DNA of 9,907 bases from Christensenella sp. UBA1252 (GTDB lineage Bacteria > Bacillota > Clostridia > Christensenellales > CAG-1252): positions 21,245 to 31,151 of the forward strand of contig DBVY01000056.1 of assembly GCA_002308575.1 (NCBI GenBank), read 5' to 3'. Positions 1 to 6,415 of this stretch are shown piece after piece; position 1 is the stretch's first letter; every line of letters begins with the position of its first letter. A program made the translations under genes and the position numbers. A model generated the notes under the pieces. It did no database searches, was not told where the DNA came from, and worked only from the letters and a program-made list of their open reading frames with translations.

Positions 1-801
1 AACGGCGTCTTCAATTTCGAGGGCGGTTGCTATGCGAAAGTCATCAACTTGGATAAGGATTCCGAACCGGATATCTATAACGCGATCAAGAAAAACGCGC
101 TTCTCGAGAACGTTACGTTGGACGAGAACGGAAAGATCGACTTCGCCGATAAGTCCGTGACCGAAAACACCCGCGTTTCCTATCCGATCAACCATATCAA
201 AAACATCGTGCGCCCGATCTCCAGCGCGCCCGCTGCAAAGAGCGTGATCTTCCTTTCCGCCGACGCGTTCGGCGTTTTGCCCCCGGTTTCCATTCTTACG
301 CCGGAACAAACGCAATACTACTTCCTTTCCGGTTTCACGGCGAAACTCGCGGGAACGGAGCGCGGCGTGACCGAGCCCACCCCGACTTTCTCCGCTTGCT
401 TCGGTCAGGCGTTCTTGGAGCTTCATCCGACGAAGTATGCCGAAGAGCTCGTTAAGAAGATGGAGAAGAGCGGCGCGAAAGCGTACCTCGTGAATACGGG
501 CTGGAACGGCACCGGCAAGAGAATTTCGATCAAGGATACCCGCGGCATTATCGACGCAATCTTGGACGGCGAGATCAACAAGGCTCCCACCAAGAAGATC
601 CCGTACTTCAACCTTGAAGTCCCGACCGAGCTGAAAGGCGTCGATACCGGCATTCTCGATCCGCGCGACACCTATAAGAACGCCGCCGATTGGACGGCGA
701 AAGCCGAAGACCTCGCGGCAAGATTCGTCAAGAACTTTGCGAAGTACGAAACCAACGAAAAGGGCAAAGCGCTCGTTAAGGCGGGTCCTTCCGTTAAGTA
801 A
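1..801 (+). CDS. pckA: Phosphoenolpyruvate carboxykinase (ATP), C-terminal half, 5' truncated by window edge
   Basis: The reading frame is open from base 1 and ends at TAA 799-801, leaving 266 residues of a family usually about 530-540 aa long. The visible part begins at [13 protein letters not shown], which in the family lies just after the P-loop and the DDEHGW kinase-2 segment, so both nucleotide-binding motifs are outside the window. TENTRVSYP (around residues 54-62 of the visible part, with the conserved substrate-binding Arg), [21 protein letters not shown] and [17 protein letters not shown] are hallmark blocks of ATP-type PEPCK. The cytoplasmic enzyme interconverts oxaloacetate plus ATP and PEP plus CO2 plus ADP. 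In anaerobes it may run in the carboxylating direction; that is inference. No T-run terminator follows; a hairpin at 830-851 is the only structure before the next gene. Confidence 0.97.
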   Translation, partial: NGVFNFEGGCYAKVINLDKDSEPDIYNAIKKNALLENVTLDENGKIDFADKSVTENTRVSYPINHIKNIVRPISSAPAAKSVIFLSADAFGVLPPVSILTPEQTQYYFLSGFTAKLAGTERGVTEPTPTFSACFGQAFLELHPTKYAEELVKKMEKSGAKAYLVNTGWNGTGKRISIKDTRGIIDAILDGEINKAPTKKIPYFNLEVPTELKGVDTGILDPRDTYKNAADWTAKAEDLAARFVKNFAKYETNEKGKALVKAGPSVK

Positions 802-829
802 GAAATCAATCAAATTCAATTAAGCGGGG

Positions 830-851
830 TAGAGAGAAGCAATTCTCTCTA
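830..851 (+). other. 9-bp hairpin with GCAA tetraloop between pckA and radical SAM gene
   Basis: TAGAGAGAA (830-838) pairs perfectly with TTCTCTCTA (843-851) around GCAA, a GNRA-type tetraloop. It is followed by TCTCTG rather than a T-run, so it is at best a weak terminator. It could equally be a 3'-end stabilising or processing structure for pckA mRNA. The next gene's ribosome binding site (AAGGGG, 861-866) lies only ten bases downstream. I found no convincing promoter between this hairpin and that gene, so read-through from pckA is plausible. Confidence 0.5.
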
Positions 852-874
852 TCTCTGTATAAGGGGAACTTTCC

Positions 875-1480
875 ATGAATAATAGCATTTTATATGAAGT
901 TCATAACGGAATTTACGTGAATCTGACGAATCGTTGTCCGTGCGCCTGCGTGTTTTGTTTGCGCAACACGACGGACAAGGTTGGGCGTTCCGATCGTTTG
1001 TGGCTTGAAAAAGAGCCGACTGTCGAAGAAGTCGAAGCGGAATTCGCGCTTCGTGATATGTCGAAGTACGAAGAAGTCGTCTTTTGCGGCTTCGGTGAAC
1101 CGACCGAGCGGCTCGACGCCTTGAAAGAGATCGCGTCTTTCGTTAAAAAGAAGTACGGGAAACCCATTCGTATCAACACGAACGGGCTCGGAGATCTCGT
1201 GAACGGTCGCAAGATTGCGCCCGAACTCAAAGGACTCATCGACGTCGTTTCGATCAGTTTGAACACGCCGAACGAAGATCGTTATATGGAAGAAGTCCGT
1301 CCGTGCTTCGGAAAAGGATCTTACGAGGCGATGCTTTCCTTTGCGAAAGATTGCGTAAAATACGTTCCGAAAGTCGTGTTGTCCACGGTGGACACAACTC
1401 TTACGAAAGAGGAAGAAGCGCGGTGCGCAGAGATCGTTCGATCGATCGGCGCGACCTATCGAATTCGCCCCTTTGAGTAA
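875..1480 (+). CDS. Radical SAM protein of the TatD-linked type
   Basis: This is a 201-aa protein with a CX3CX2C radical SAM cluster motif at C21, C25 and C28, in the family context LTNRCPCACVFCLRN. Further matches are GFGEPT (72-77, the GGEP-like SAM-binding element), IRTNGL-like INTNGLG, and VSISLNTPN. Length and motif order match the family annotated as 'TatD family-associated radical SAM protein', whose reaction is not established. It should bind one [4Fe-4S] cluster and S-adenosylmethionine in the cytoplasm. There is no C-terminal extension for auxiliary clusters. The start is ATG 875, with AAGGGG at 861-866. The usual partner, a TatD-type metal-dependent deoxyribonuclease, is neither adjacent nor fused here. 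Family assignment is confident; function is unknown. Confidence 0.88.
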   Translation: MNNSILYEVHNGIYVNLTNRCPCACVFCLRNTTDKVGRSDRLWLEKEPTVEEVEAEFALRDMSKYEEVVFCGFGEPTERLDALKEIASFVKKKYGKPIRINTNGLGDLVNGRKIAPELKGLIDVVSISLNTPNEDRYMEEVRPCFGKGSYEAMLSFAKDCVKYVPKVVLSTVDTTLTKEEEARCAEIVRSIGATYRIRPFE

Positions 1481-1569
1481 ATTAAGTATAGTATAAACTT
1501 AAAGTATTATATCCATAAAAGAAAAAGGGCGAAATCAAGACGAAATTGTCGTTTGAAGGCGAAAAACAG

Positions 1570-1598
1570 TTGACACTTTTATGGGTCTATGCTACCAT
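1570..1598 (+). promoter_or_regulatory. SigA-type promoter of the uracil permease-upp operon
   Basis: A consensus -35 TTGACA (1570-1575) is followed by a 17-bp spacer and TACCAT (1593-1598), a -10 matching TATAAT at four of six positions. The predicted transcript start is near 1605, about 135 nt before the permease start codon. The remaining sequence 1481-1569 is A/T-rich, with only a weak TTAAGT/ACTTAA dyad (1482-1502) and no gene. Confidence 0.65.
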
Positions 1599-1604
1599 AA
1601 GCGT

Positions 1605-1740
1605 AAAGAAATCTTTAAGAGCGATACGGGATATCGACAAGATGGAAACGCACGGATAGAATGCCTATGTTAAAACCTTGCCGAAATCGTACGCGGCAAG
1701 GTTTTTTATCGGTTTGGATTTTAATATGGAGGTAACTCAT
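1605..1740 (+). promoter_or_regulatory. Structured 5' leader of the uracil permease, putative attenuator
   Basis: The leader, about 135 nt long, contains two small perfect hairpins. These are TAAAG/CTTTA (1604-1617, loop AAAT) and CGATA/TATCG (1622-1636, loop CGGGA). A complete intrinsic terminator follows at 1672-1709, and then the ribosome binding site GGAGGT (1728-1733). A terminator between promoter and ribosome binding site suggests conditional read-through. Uracil permease genes in Bacillota are classically controlled by PyrR attenuation. I did not find a recognisable PyrR binding loop, and I could not identify a segment that would form a convincing antiterminator. The regulator or ligand is therefore unknown. 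Confidence 0.5.
1672..1709 (+). terminator. Intrinsic terminator in the uracil permease leader
   Basis: AAAACCTTGCCG (1672-1683) pairs perfectly with CGGCAAGGTTTT (1694-1705) over 12 bp around a 10-nt loop, and the T-run extends through 1707. Its position, about 70 nt after the predicted transcript start and 30 nt before the permease ATG, fits an attenuator. Terminating the upstream radical SAM transcript is an alternative or additional role. Confidence 0.85.
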
Positions 1741-3363
1741 ATGAATAAAAACGGCCTTATCTATGACGTTGAAGACAAGCCGCAGCTCAGTAAGCTGATC
1801 GTCTTTGCGCTTCAACAGGTGCTCGCCATCATCACGGCGACGATCGCGGTTCCGACGATCATCGGTCTTCCGATGCAAATCCCGGCGGCGATCCTCGGCG
1901 CAGGCGTCGGCACGATCGTTTATTTGCTCTTTACGAGATTCAAAAGCCCGGTCTTCCTCGGAAGCTCGTTCGCGTTCTTGAGCTCCTTGTTCGTCGCAAC
2001 CTCGTTCGGTTACTGCGGCATCTTGGTAGGCGCGATCTTCGCGGGCCTTGTGTACGTTGCGATCGCGATCGTGATCCACTTCGCGGGAACGAAGTGGGTT
2101 TCGAAATTGATGCCCCCGGTCATTATCGGGCCGACGGTCGCTTTGATCGGTCTCTCCCTTGCGGGCAACGCGATGGGCGATATCGTTAAAGCTTCCGGCT
2201 TCTATGCGCAAAGCCTTGTCAAAGTCGGCGGAAATGCGGCTCTTGTTCACGGAAATTCGACTTACAACTTGGTCGCGCTTCTCTGCGGACTCGTTGCGTT
2301 CATCGTCATCGTCATCTGCTCTTCGCAAAAGAAATATAAGTCCATGAAACTGATCCCGTTCATCCTCGGTATCGCCGCGGGTTATGCGGTCGCTTCCTTC
2401 TTCTCGATCTTCGGTTACGCTTGCAAATGCGATTACCTCAAAATCGTGGACTTCCAACCCATCGTCGATAACTTCGTCGTCGTGGCGGCGGACGGAAGCA
2501 AGAAATTCGCGGGTATTACCGCTTTCCTGAACTATCCGCATTTCGGACTCATCGAAGCGATCAAAGAAATCGCGAACAAAGAAGCCGGCATTGCGGGCGC
2601 GTCCCTTTTGAACGGTGCGGGCGTCGGCGAAGTCGCAATCGCGTTTATCCCCGTTGCTCTCGTCGTTTTCGCAGAGCACATTGCGGATCATAAGAACCTC
2701 AGCTCGATTATCGGCCGCGACCTCGTTGAGGGCGAACCGGGACTCGAAAAGACCCTCCTCGGCGACGGCGTCGGTTCGATCGCGGGTACGATCTTCGGTA
2801 TCTGCCCGAATACGACTTACGGCGAATCCGTCGGTTGCGTGGCGATCACGAAGAACGCTTCCGTTCGTTCGATCCTCGTTGCGGCGATTATGTGTATCGT
2901 GCTTTCCTTCATCAGCCCGATTATGGCGATTTTGCAAACGATCCCGAGCTGCGTAATGGGCGGCGTTTGCTTGACTCTGTACGGATTCATCGCCGTCAGC
3001 GGTCTCAAGATGTTTAAGGAAGTCGACCTCGGCGAGAACAAGAACCTCTTTACCGTTTCCGCAATCTTGATCGCGGGTATCGGCGGTCTTACGGTTAAGA
3101 TTCCGTATGCTTTGAACGGTGACGGTTCCGTCGCGAAAGCCATCACGATCACCGCGATCGCAACCGCGCTTCTCCTCGGCATCGGCGTTTATGCGCTTAT
3201 GAACTTCATCGAGAAGAAGAACGCTTCGATCGAAGGCGATAACGAAGAGGGCGCCGAAAGCATCGCCGCCGGTGCGGTCGCTCCCGACGCTTCTTTCGAG
3301 CTCAAAGGCACGGAAGGCGTCGCGAAAGAAGAAACCGCGGAAGTAGCTTCCGATAAAGAATAA
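1741..3363 (+). CDS. uraA: Uracil permease (NCS2 / nucleobase:cation symporter-2 family)
   Basis: This is a 540-aa polytopic membrane protein that imports uracil, by family precedent with a proton. Signature elements are the GSSFAF segment (74-79), AEHIADH (E312 matches the TM8 uracil-binding glutamate of UraA), and PNTTYGESVG (E362 matches the TM10 glutamate). DGVGSIAGTIFG comes just before that last motif. It is longer than E. coli UraA (about 430 aa) because of a polar loop around residues 225-280 and a hydrophilic, acidic, Ala/Glu-rich tail from about 490. The start at ATG 1741 is chosen because GGAGGT (1728-1733) sits 7 nt upstream. An in-frame ATG at 1678 would fall inside the terminator hairpin and has no ribosome binding site. 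The adjacent upp supports uracil over xanthine as substrate. Confidence 0.93.
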   Translation: MNKNGLIYDVEDKPQLSKLIVFALQQVLAIITATIAVPTIIGLPMQIPAAILGAGVGTIVYLLFTRFKSPVFLGSSFAFLSSLFVATSFGYCGILVGAIFAGLVYVAIAIVIHFAGTKWVSKLMPPVIIGPTVALIGLSLAGNAMGDIVKASGFYAQSLVKVGGNAALVHGNSTYNLVALLCGLVAFIVIVICSSQKKYKSMKLIPFILGIAAGYAVASFFSIFGYACKCDYLKIVDFQPIVDNFVVVAADGSKKFAGITAFLNYPHFGLIEAIKEIANKEAGIAGASLLNGAGVGEVAIAFIPVALVVFAEHIADHKNLSSIIGRDLVEGEPGLEKTLLGDGVGSIAGTIFGICPNTTYGESVGCVAITKNASVRSILVAAIMCIVLSFISPIMAILQTIPSCVMGGVCLTLYGFIAVSGLKMFKEVDLGENKNLFTVSAILIAGIGGLTVKIPYALNGDGSVAKAITITAIATALLLGIGVYALMNFIEKKNASIEGDNEEGAESIAAGAVAPDASFELKGTEGVAKEETAEVASDKE

Positions 3364-3382
3364 TCGAAATATCAAAACGAAC

Positions 3383-3408
3383 ATATGGGGGACTTCGGTT
3401 CCCCATAT
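3383..3408 (+). other. UUCG-tetraloop hairpin between permease and upp
   Basis: ATATGGGGGAC (3383-3393) pairs with GTTCCCCATAT (3398-3408), an 11-bp stem with one G-U pair, closed by C(UUCG)G, an exceptionally stable tetraloop. It begins 20 nt after the permease stop codon and ends 6 nt before the AAAGGAG ribosome binding site of upp (3415-3421). The bases after it (CGTTATAAAG) contain no T-run, so it is not an intrinsic terminator. A role in mRNA stability, processing, or tuning upp translation is inferred. Confidence 0.75.
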
Positions 3409-3426
3409 CGTTATAAAGGAGATAGT

Positions 3427-4065
3427 ATGCAATTCCCGAAAAACGTAACGGTTTTCAACCATCCTTTAATCAACCACAAGATCGCCATTTTGAGAAACGA
3501 AGCGACCGGAATGAAAGAATTCCGCGAGCTCGTGGAAGAGATCACGACGTTGATGGCGTTCGAAAGTCTTAAAGATATCCCGACCACCGAAGTGGACGTG
3601 CAGACTCCGTTGGAGCTTTGCCGCCAAACGGTCGTGCAGGAAAAGAGCGTCGTCGTCGTTCCCGTCCTTCGCGCGGGTCTCGGTATGGTAAACGGAATCC
3701 ATACCTTGCTTCCGACCGCCAAAGTCGGGCATATCGGTCTTTACAGAAACGAAGAAACCTTGGAGCCCTGCGAGTACTATTGCAAACTTCCCGACGGCGT
3801 CGAGAATAAAACGGTCATCGTCTTGGATCCGATGCTCGCAACGGGCGGTAGCGCGGTCGCCGCGATCAATATGCTCAAAGCGCGCGGATGCAAAAAGATC
3901 AAACAAATGTCCATCATCGCCGCGCCGATCGGCGTCGAAACGCTTGCCAAAGCGCATCCCGACGTTCAGATTTACGTCGCGACCGTCGACCGCCAGCTGA
4001 ACGATCACGGTTACATTCTTCCGGGACTGGGGGATGCGGGGGATCGCTTGTTCGGCACGAAATAA
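3427..4065 (+). CDS. upp: Uracil phosphoribosyltransferase
   Basis: This 212-aa cytoplasmic enzyme makes UMP from uracil and PRPP. Diagnostic features are [13 protein letters not shown] (75-87), the PRPP-binding loop around [14 protein letters not shown] (130-143), and the C-terminal uracil-binding segment [17 protein letters not shown] (196-212). The length matches the usual 207-212 aa. ATG 3427 is preferred because AAAGGAG (3415-3421) lies 5 nt upstream. An in-frame ATG at 3385 falls inside the intercistronic hairpin and would add 14 residues absent from the family. It lies 63 bp behind the uracil permease and is probably co-transcribed with it, so the two form an uptake and salvage unit. 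Confidence 0.97.
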   Translation: MQFPKNVTVFNHPLINHKIAILRNEATGMKEFRELVEEITTLMAFESLKDIPTTEVDVQTPLELCRQTVVQEKSVVVVPVLRAGLGMVNGIHTLLPTAKVGHIGLYRNEETLEPCEYYCKLPDGVENKTVIVLDPMLATGGSAVAAINMLKARGCKKIKQMSIIAAPIGVETLAKAHPDVQIYVATVDRQLNDHGYILPGLGDAGDRLFGTK

Positions 4066-4111
4066 GCGGCGGCGTATAGCTTCACATCTGCTTTGTTTCT
4101 AACCTAACTTC

Positions 4112-4159
4112 AAAAACCGCACAGTTACGTACAATTGTACGCGCCTGTGCGGTTTTTTT
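4112..4159 (+). terminator. Strong intrinsic terminator after upp, with a nested palindrome
   Basis: AAAAACCGCACAG (4112-4124) pairs perfectly with CTGTGCGGTTTTT (4145-4157), and the T-run extends to 4159. The apical region holds a second perfect palindrome, CGTACAATTGTACG (4128-4141), which can stack as an upper stem. The 5' run of five A's makes weak termination in the opposite direction possible. The remaining gap, 4160-4286, has no gene; I see only a small GAAGG/CCTTC dyad (4267-4280) just upstream of the next promoter. Confidence 0.9.
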
Positions 4160-4286
4160 GTCGAGCCGCGCAGTTGCACCGATCTCTGCCGTCGCTTGTT
4201 TTGTATCTGTTGGAAAACTCTGTTAATCGAAAAGATCTACAAATCGTGTGAATCGAGTTTAGGCAGGAAGGAGCGCCTTCGTTCGA

Positions 4287-4315
4287 TTGACTTTAAGCGA
4301 TATATTTGGTAAAAT
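4287..4315 (+). promoter_or_regulatory. SigA-type promoter of mrp
   Basis: TTGACT (4287-4292), a 17-bp spacer and TAAAAT (4310-4315) match the consensus at five of six positions in each box. The predicted start is near 4322, giving a leader of about 22 nt that contains the ribosome binding site. This makes mrp an independent unit after the upp terminator. Confidence 0.75.
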
Positions 4316-4343
4316 TCTTTTATCCGAGTTTGAGAGGTGACAT

Positions 4344-5165
4344 ATGTCTTGCGATCATAACTGTGACAATTGTAGTGAAAAATGTTCCGAGCAGTCGGGG
4401 GGCATTGAAAAGGAAAGATTGCACGAGCTTTCGAAAGTAAAGAAAGTGATCGGCGTGATCAGCGGAAAGGGCGGCGTGGGAAAGTCGCTCGTAACGTCTT
4501 TGATGGCGGTTGCTTGCCAAAGAAGAGGGTATCGCGCCGCAATCTTGGATGCGGACGTAACGGGGCCGTCGATCCCGCGCGCATTTGGGATCAAAGGTCA
4601 CGCCTACGGGGACGAGAGCGCGGTCCTCGCGTTGGAAAGCGCTTTCGGAACGCAGATCATGAGCGTCAATTTTTTGCTTGAAAACGAAACGGACCCCGTC
4701 GTTTGGCGCGGCCCCGTGATCGCGGGAATGGTAAAAAATTTCTGGACGCAAGTCGTTTGGAAGGACGTGGACTTTATGTTCGTCGATATGCCGCCGGGCA
4801 CGGGCGATGTTCCGCTGACCGTGATGCAATCTTTGCCGCTCGCGGGCGTGATCGTCGTAACGACGCCGCAAGATCTCGTTGAGATGATCGTGAAAAAAGC
4901 GGTCAAAATGGCGGAGCTTTTAAAGATCCCCGTTCTCGGTTTCGTCGAAAATATGGCGTATTTCAAATGTCCGAATTGCGGAGAAAAGCATCGCATCTTC
5001 GGAGAAAGCAAGGCGGAAAAGATCAGAAAGGAAACGGGGAAGATCGTGGAAGAACTGCCGATGGACCCCGCGATCTCCGCGCTGTCGGATCAAGGGAAGA
5101 TCGAGCTGATCGAGGATAATCCGCTTTCCATTCTTGCGGACGAAGTGGAAAAACTCTTAAAGTAA
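4344..5165 (+). CDS. mrp: Mrp/NBP35 family Fe-S cluster carrier ATPase
   Basis: This 273-aa cytoplasmic P-loop protein is proposed, by family precedent, to carry and transfer [4Fe-4S] clusters to apo-proteins in an ATP-dependent way. It has a deviant Walker A GKGGVGKS (41-48), the switch segment LDADVTGPSIPRAFG (68-82), VDMPPGTGDVPLT (147-159) and VENMAYFKCPNCG (201-213). The C209-x2-C212 pair is the dimer-interface cluster site. An extra N-terminal cluster of cysteines (C3, C7, C10, C14) resembles the leader seen in many clostridial Mrp proteins and in NBP35, and may hold a second cluster. There is no DUF59 (MIP18-like) domain at the N-terminus. The start is ATG 4344, with GAGAGGTGA at 4332-4340. 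Confidence 0.94.
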   Translation: MSCDHNCDNCSEKCSEQSGGIEKERLHELSKVKKVIGVISGKGGVGKSLVTSLMAVACQRRGYRAAILDADVTGPSIPRAFGIKGHAYGDESAVLALESAFGTQIMSVNFLLENETDPVVWRGPVIAGMVKNFWTQVVWKDVDFMFVDMPPGTGDVPLTVMQSLPLAGVIVVTTPQDLVEMIVKKAVKMAELLKIPVLGFVENMAYFKCPNCGEKHRIFGESKAEKIRKETGKIVEELPMDPAISALSDQGKIELIEDNPLSILADEVEKLLK

Positions 5166-5190
5166 AAAGGTTTTATTGAAAAGGGATATA

Positions 5191-5220
5191 AAAAAAACCG
5201 CGCAATCGCGCGGTTTTTTT
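5191..5220. terminator. Bidirectional terminator between convergent mrp and hup
   Basis: Seven A's plus CCGCGC (5191-5203) pair perfectly with GCGCGG plus seven T's (5208-5220) around a 4-nt loop, AATC. Because the stem is flanked by A7 on one side and T7 on the other, it reads as an intrinsic terminator on both strands. It ends 16 bp before the HU stop codon and begins 25 bp after the mrp stop, so it can serve both genes. Confidence 0.93.
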
Positions 5221-5236
5221 ATGAACCTGAAAACGA

Positions 5237-5512
5237 TTACGCGTTGAATCCGTCCTTGTACGCTTTGCCGAACTTCAAAACGGGTTTCTTGCTCGCCGCG
5301 ATTTGGATCTTCTCGCCGGTGGCGGGATTGATGCCTTCTTTCGCGGGGATATCCTTGAGCTCGAAGGAGCCGAAACCGACGAGAGCAACTTTGTCGCCGC
5401 CCTTAAGAGCTTCGGTAACAGCTTCGATGAAAGCGTCTAAAGCTTTCTCGGATTGTGCGTTCGTCAGTTCCGCTTTCGCGGCGATCGCTTTGACTAATTC
5501 GTTTTTCTTCAT
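5237..5512 (-). CDS. hup: DNA-binding protein HU
   Basis: This 91-aa nucleoid protein is of normal HU length. It starts MKKNELVKAIA, with the two-helix dimerisation region at about 3-38, the GFGSFE turn (46-51), the DNA-binding arm with NPATGEKI (62-69; P63 is the intercalating proline position), and the C-terminal KPVLKFGKAYKDGFN. It dimerises and bends DNA with little sequence specificity. The start is placed at the ATG read from 5512 because GGAGGT (5525-5520) lies 7 nt upstream. An in-frame ATG five codons earlier overlaps that ribosome binding site and would add residues not found in HU. A consensus-like promoter and a terminator make it a single-gene unit. Confidence 0.97.
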   Translation of the reverse strand: MKKNELVKAIAAKAELTNAQSEKALDAFIEAVTEALKGGDKVALVGFGSFELKDIPAKEGINPATGEKIQIAASKKPVLKFGKAYKDGFNA

Positions 5513-5549
5513 TTTGTATACCTCCATGGGGGTTTATTTTGTTATAGTT

Positions 5550-5578
5550 ATTTTACCATATATTACTTATAAAGTCAA
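5550..5578 (-). promoter_or_regulatory. SigA-type promoter of hup
   Basis: Read on the minus strand, TTGACT (5578-5573), a 17-bp spacer and TAAAAT (5555-5550) form a near-consensus promoter. It has the same two boxes as the mrp promoter. The predicted leader of about 30 nt carries the GGAGGT ribosome binding site. Confidence 0.8.
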
Positions 5579-5601
5579 TACCCGACTTTTTCGGAAAAGG
5601 T

Positions 5602-5631
5602 TTGTAAACGCCGATAAAAATGGGTTATAAT
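5602..5631 (+). promoter_or_regulatory. Promoter of the 5681-6415 gene, divergent from hup
   Basis: TTGTAA (5602-5607), an 18-bp spacer and a perfect -10 TATAAT (5626-5631) point rightward. The predicted transcript start is near 5638. The -35 boxes of this promoter and the hup promoter are 23 bp apart. A small CCGA/TCGG dyad (5582-5594) sits between them, but it is too short to call an operator. Confidence 0.65.
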
Positions 5632-5680
5632 GAAAAAAAATCGGAAAAATGTGCCCTAGAAGGGTAAAACGGAGAATGAA

Positions 5681-6415
5681 ATGAAAAGAAAAGTTATGTT
5701 TACCGGAAGTTTGACCGCCGAAGAACGCGCCGTGGTCATGCGCTTTGCGATCGAGATCGGAGACCGTGCGAAATGCAAAACGAGGACGCTTTTGCGCCCC
5801 TTTACGATGGATCTTCTTGAAAACGCTTTTCGCGAGCAGGAAGCGGAAATCACCGCGCGGCAAAAGGCGTATATCGAAAGCGCGAAGACCTTCGATCCCA
5901 AAACGGCTTCGCCGTATCTGAAAGATTTCCTCGGCGAAGTGACTCCCGAAAAGTACGGGAAGTACGTCGCCGATCTGATCCGCCAAGAAGAGGAGATCAA
6001 GGCGACGCTTCGCAAGAACTATTTCATTTCCGTGGATTATGCCTTTTTGACGAAAGAGGACGAAGCGTTTCATAAAAGCCTTTCGCCGCGGGTTGCTTTC
6101 CAAGGCACGAATTGGCTTCACGAGGCGTGCGATTTCGCCCTGACGCGCGAGATCAAGGACGCGCTTCTCGATTCTTCGCTCGGATCGGACTCCGAAACGG
6201 AGTTCCAAGATTACGGAACGTTCTATATCGGCACGACGCCCGTTTATTACGAAGATCTCGAAGTAACGGCGGCGGACGGCGAAACCATCCTTTCCACCGT
6301 TTCGCACGAAGAAATGTTGGACCTCTTCTTATCGGAAGACGATCTCAAACAGTTCGCGGATTTCGAGCTCAACAAAGCGCGCAATCGAAAGATCGCGAAA
6401 AAACTTTTGAGTTAA
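5681..6415 (+). CDS. Unrecognised 244-aa soluble protein
   Basis: I do not recognise a family. The start is ATG 5681, with GGAG (5671-5674) 6 nt upstream, a promoter ahead of it, and codon use like its neighbours, so the gene looks real. The protein is charged, with no signal peptide or membrane segment. Residues about 1-65 and 75-115 look helical and rich in Glu, Lys and Arg (for example RQEEEIKATLRKNYF). A central block, RVAFQGTNWLHEACDFALTR, contains the most aromatic and distinctive residues. A strand-rich stretch follows (YGTFYIGTTPVYYEDLEV), then an acidic C-terminal helix (EEMLDLFLSEDD). There are only two cysteines and no metal-binding clusters. It is monocistronic and lies between hup (divergent) and azlD (convergent, overlapping by 4 bp), so context gives no functional clue. 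Confidence 0.85.
   Translation: MKRKVMFTGSLTAEERAVVMRFAIEIGDRAKCKTRTLLRPFTMDLLENAFREQEAEITARQKAYIESAKTFDPKTASPYLKDFLGEVTPEKYGKYVADLIRQEEEIKATLRKNYFISVDYAFLTKEDEAFHKSLSPRVAFQGTNWLHEACDFALTREIKDALLDSSLGSDSETEFQDYGTFYIGTTPVYYEDLEVTAADGETILSTVSHEEMLDLFLSEDDLKQFADFELNKARNRKIAKKLLS

Noticed and set aside
1534..1553. Hairpin-like CAAGAC...GTCGTTTG as a terminator for the radical SAM gene
   Set aside because: The pairing needs a bulge and gives only short stem segments, and no T-run follows.
1678..1740. Upstream in-frame ATG that would add 21 residues to the uracil permease
   Set aside because: The ATG-containing segment is part of the terminator hairpin and lacks a ribosome binding site. The ATG at 1741 has GGAGGT at ideal spacing.
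3385..3426. Upstream in-frame ATG adding 14 residues to upp
   Set aside because: It lies inside the UUCG hairpin stem, has no ribosome binding site, and the extra residues are not part of the family. AAAGGAG precedes ATG 3427.
1615..3462. A 615-codon open frame on the minus strand covering the whole uracil permease gene
   Set aside because: Its predicted protein is an unnatural Arg/Asp/Glu-rich string with no domain, and it lies opposite a clearly recognised permease. It stays open because TTA, CTA and TCA codons are avoided in the true gene, which removes stops on the opposite strand.
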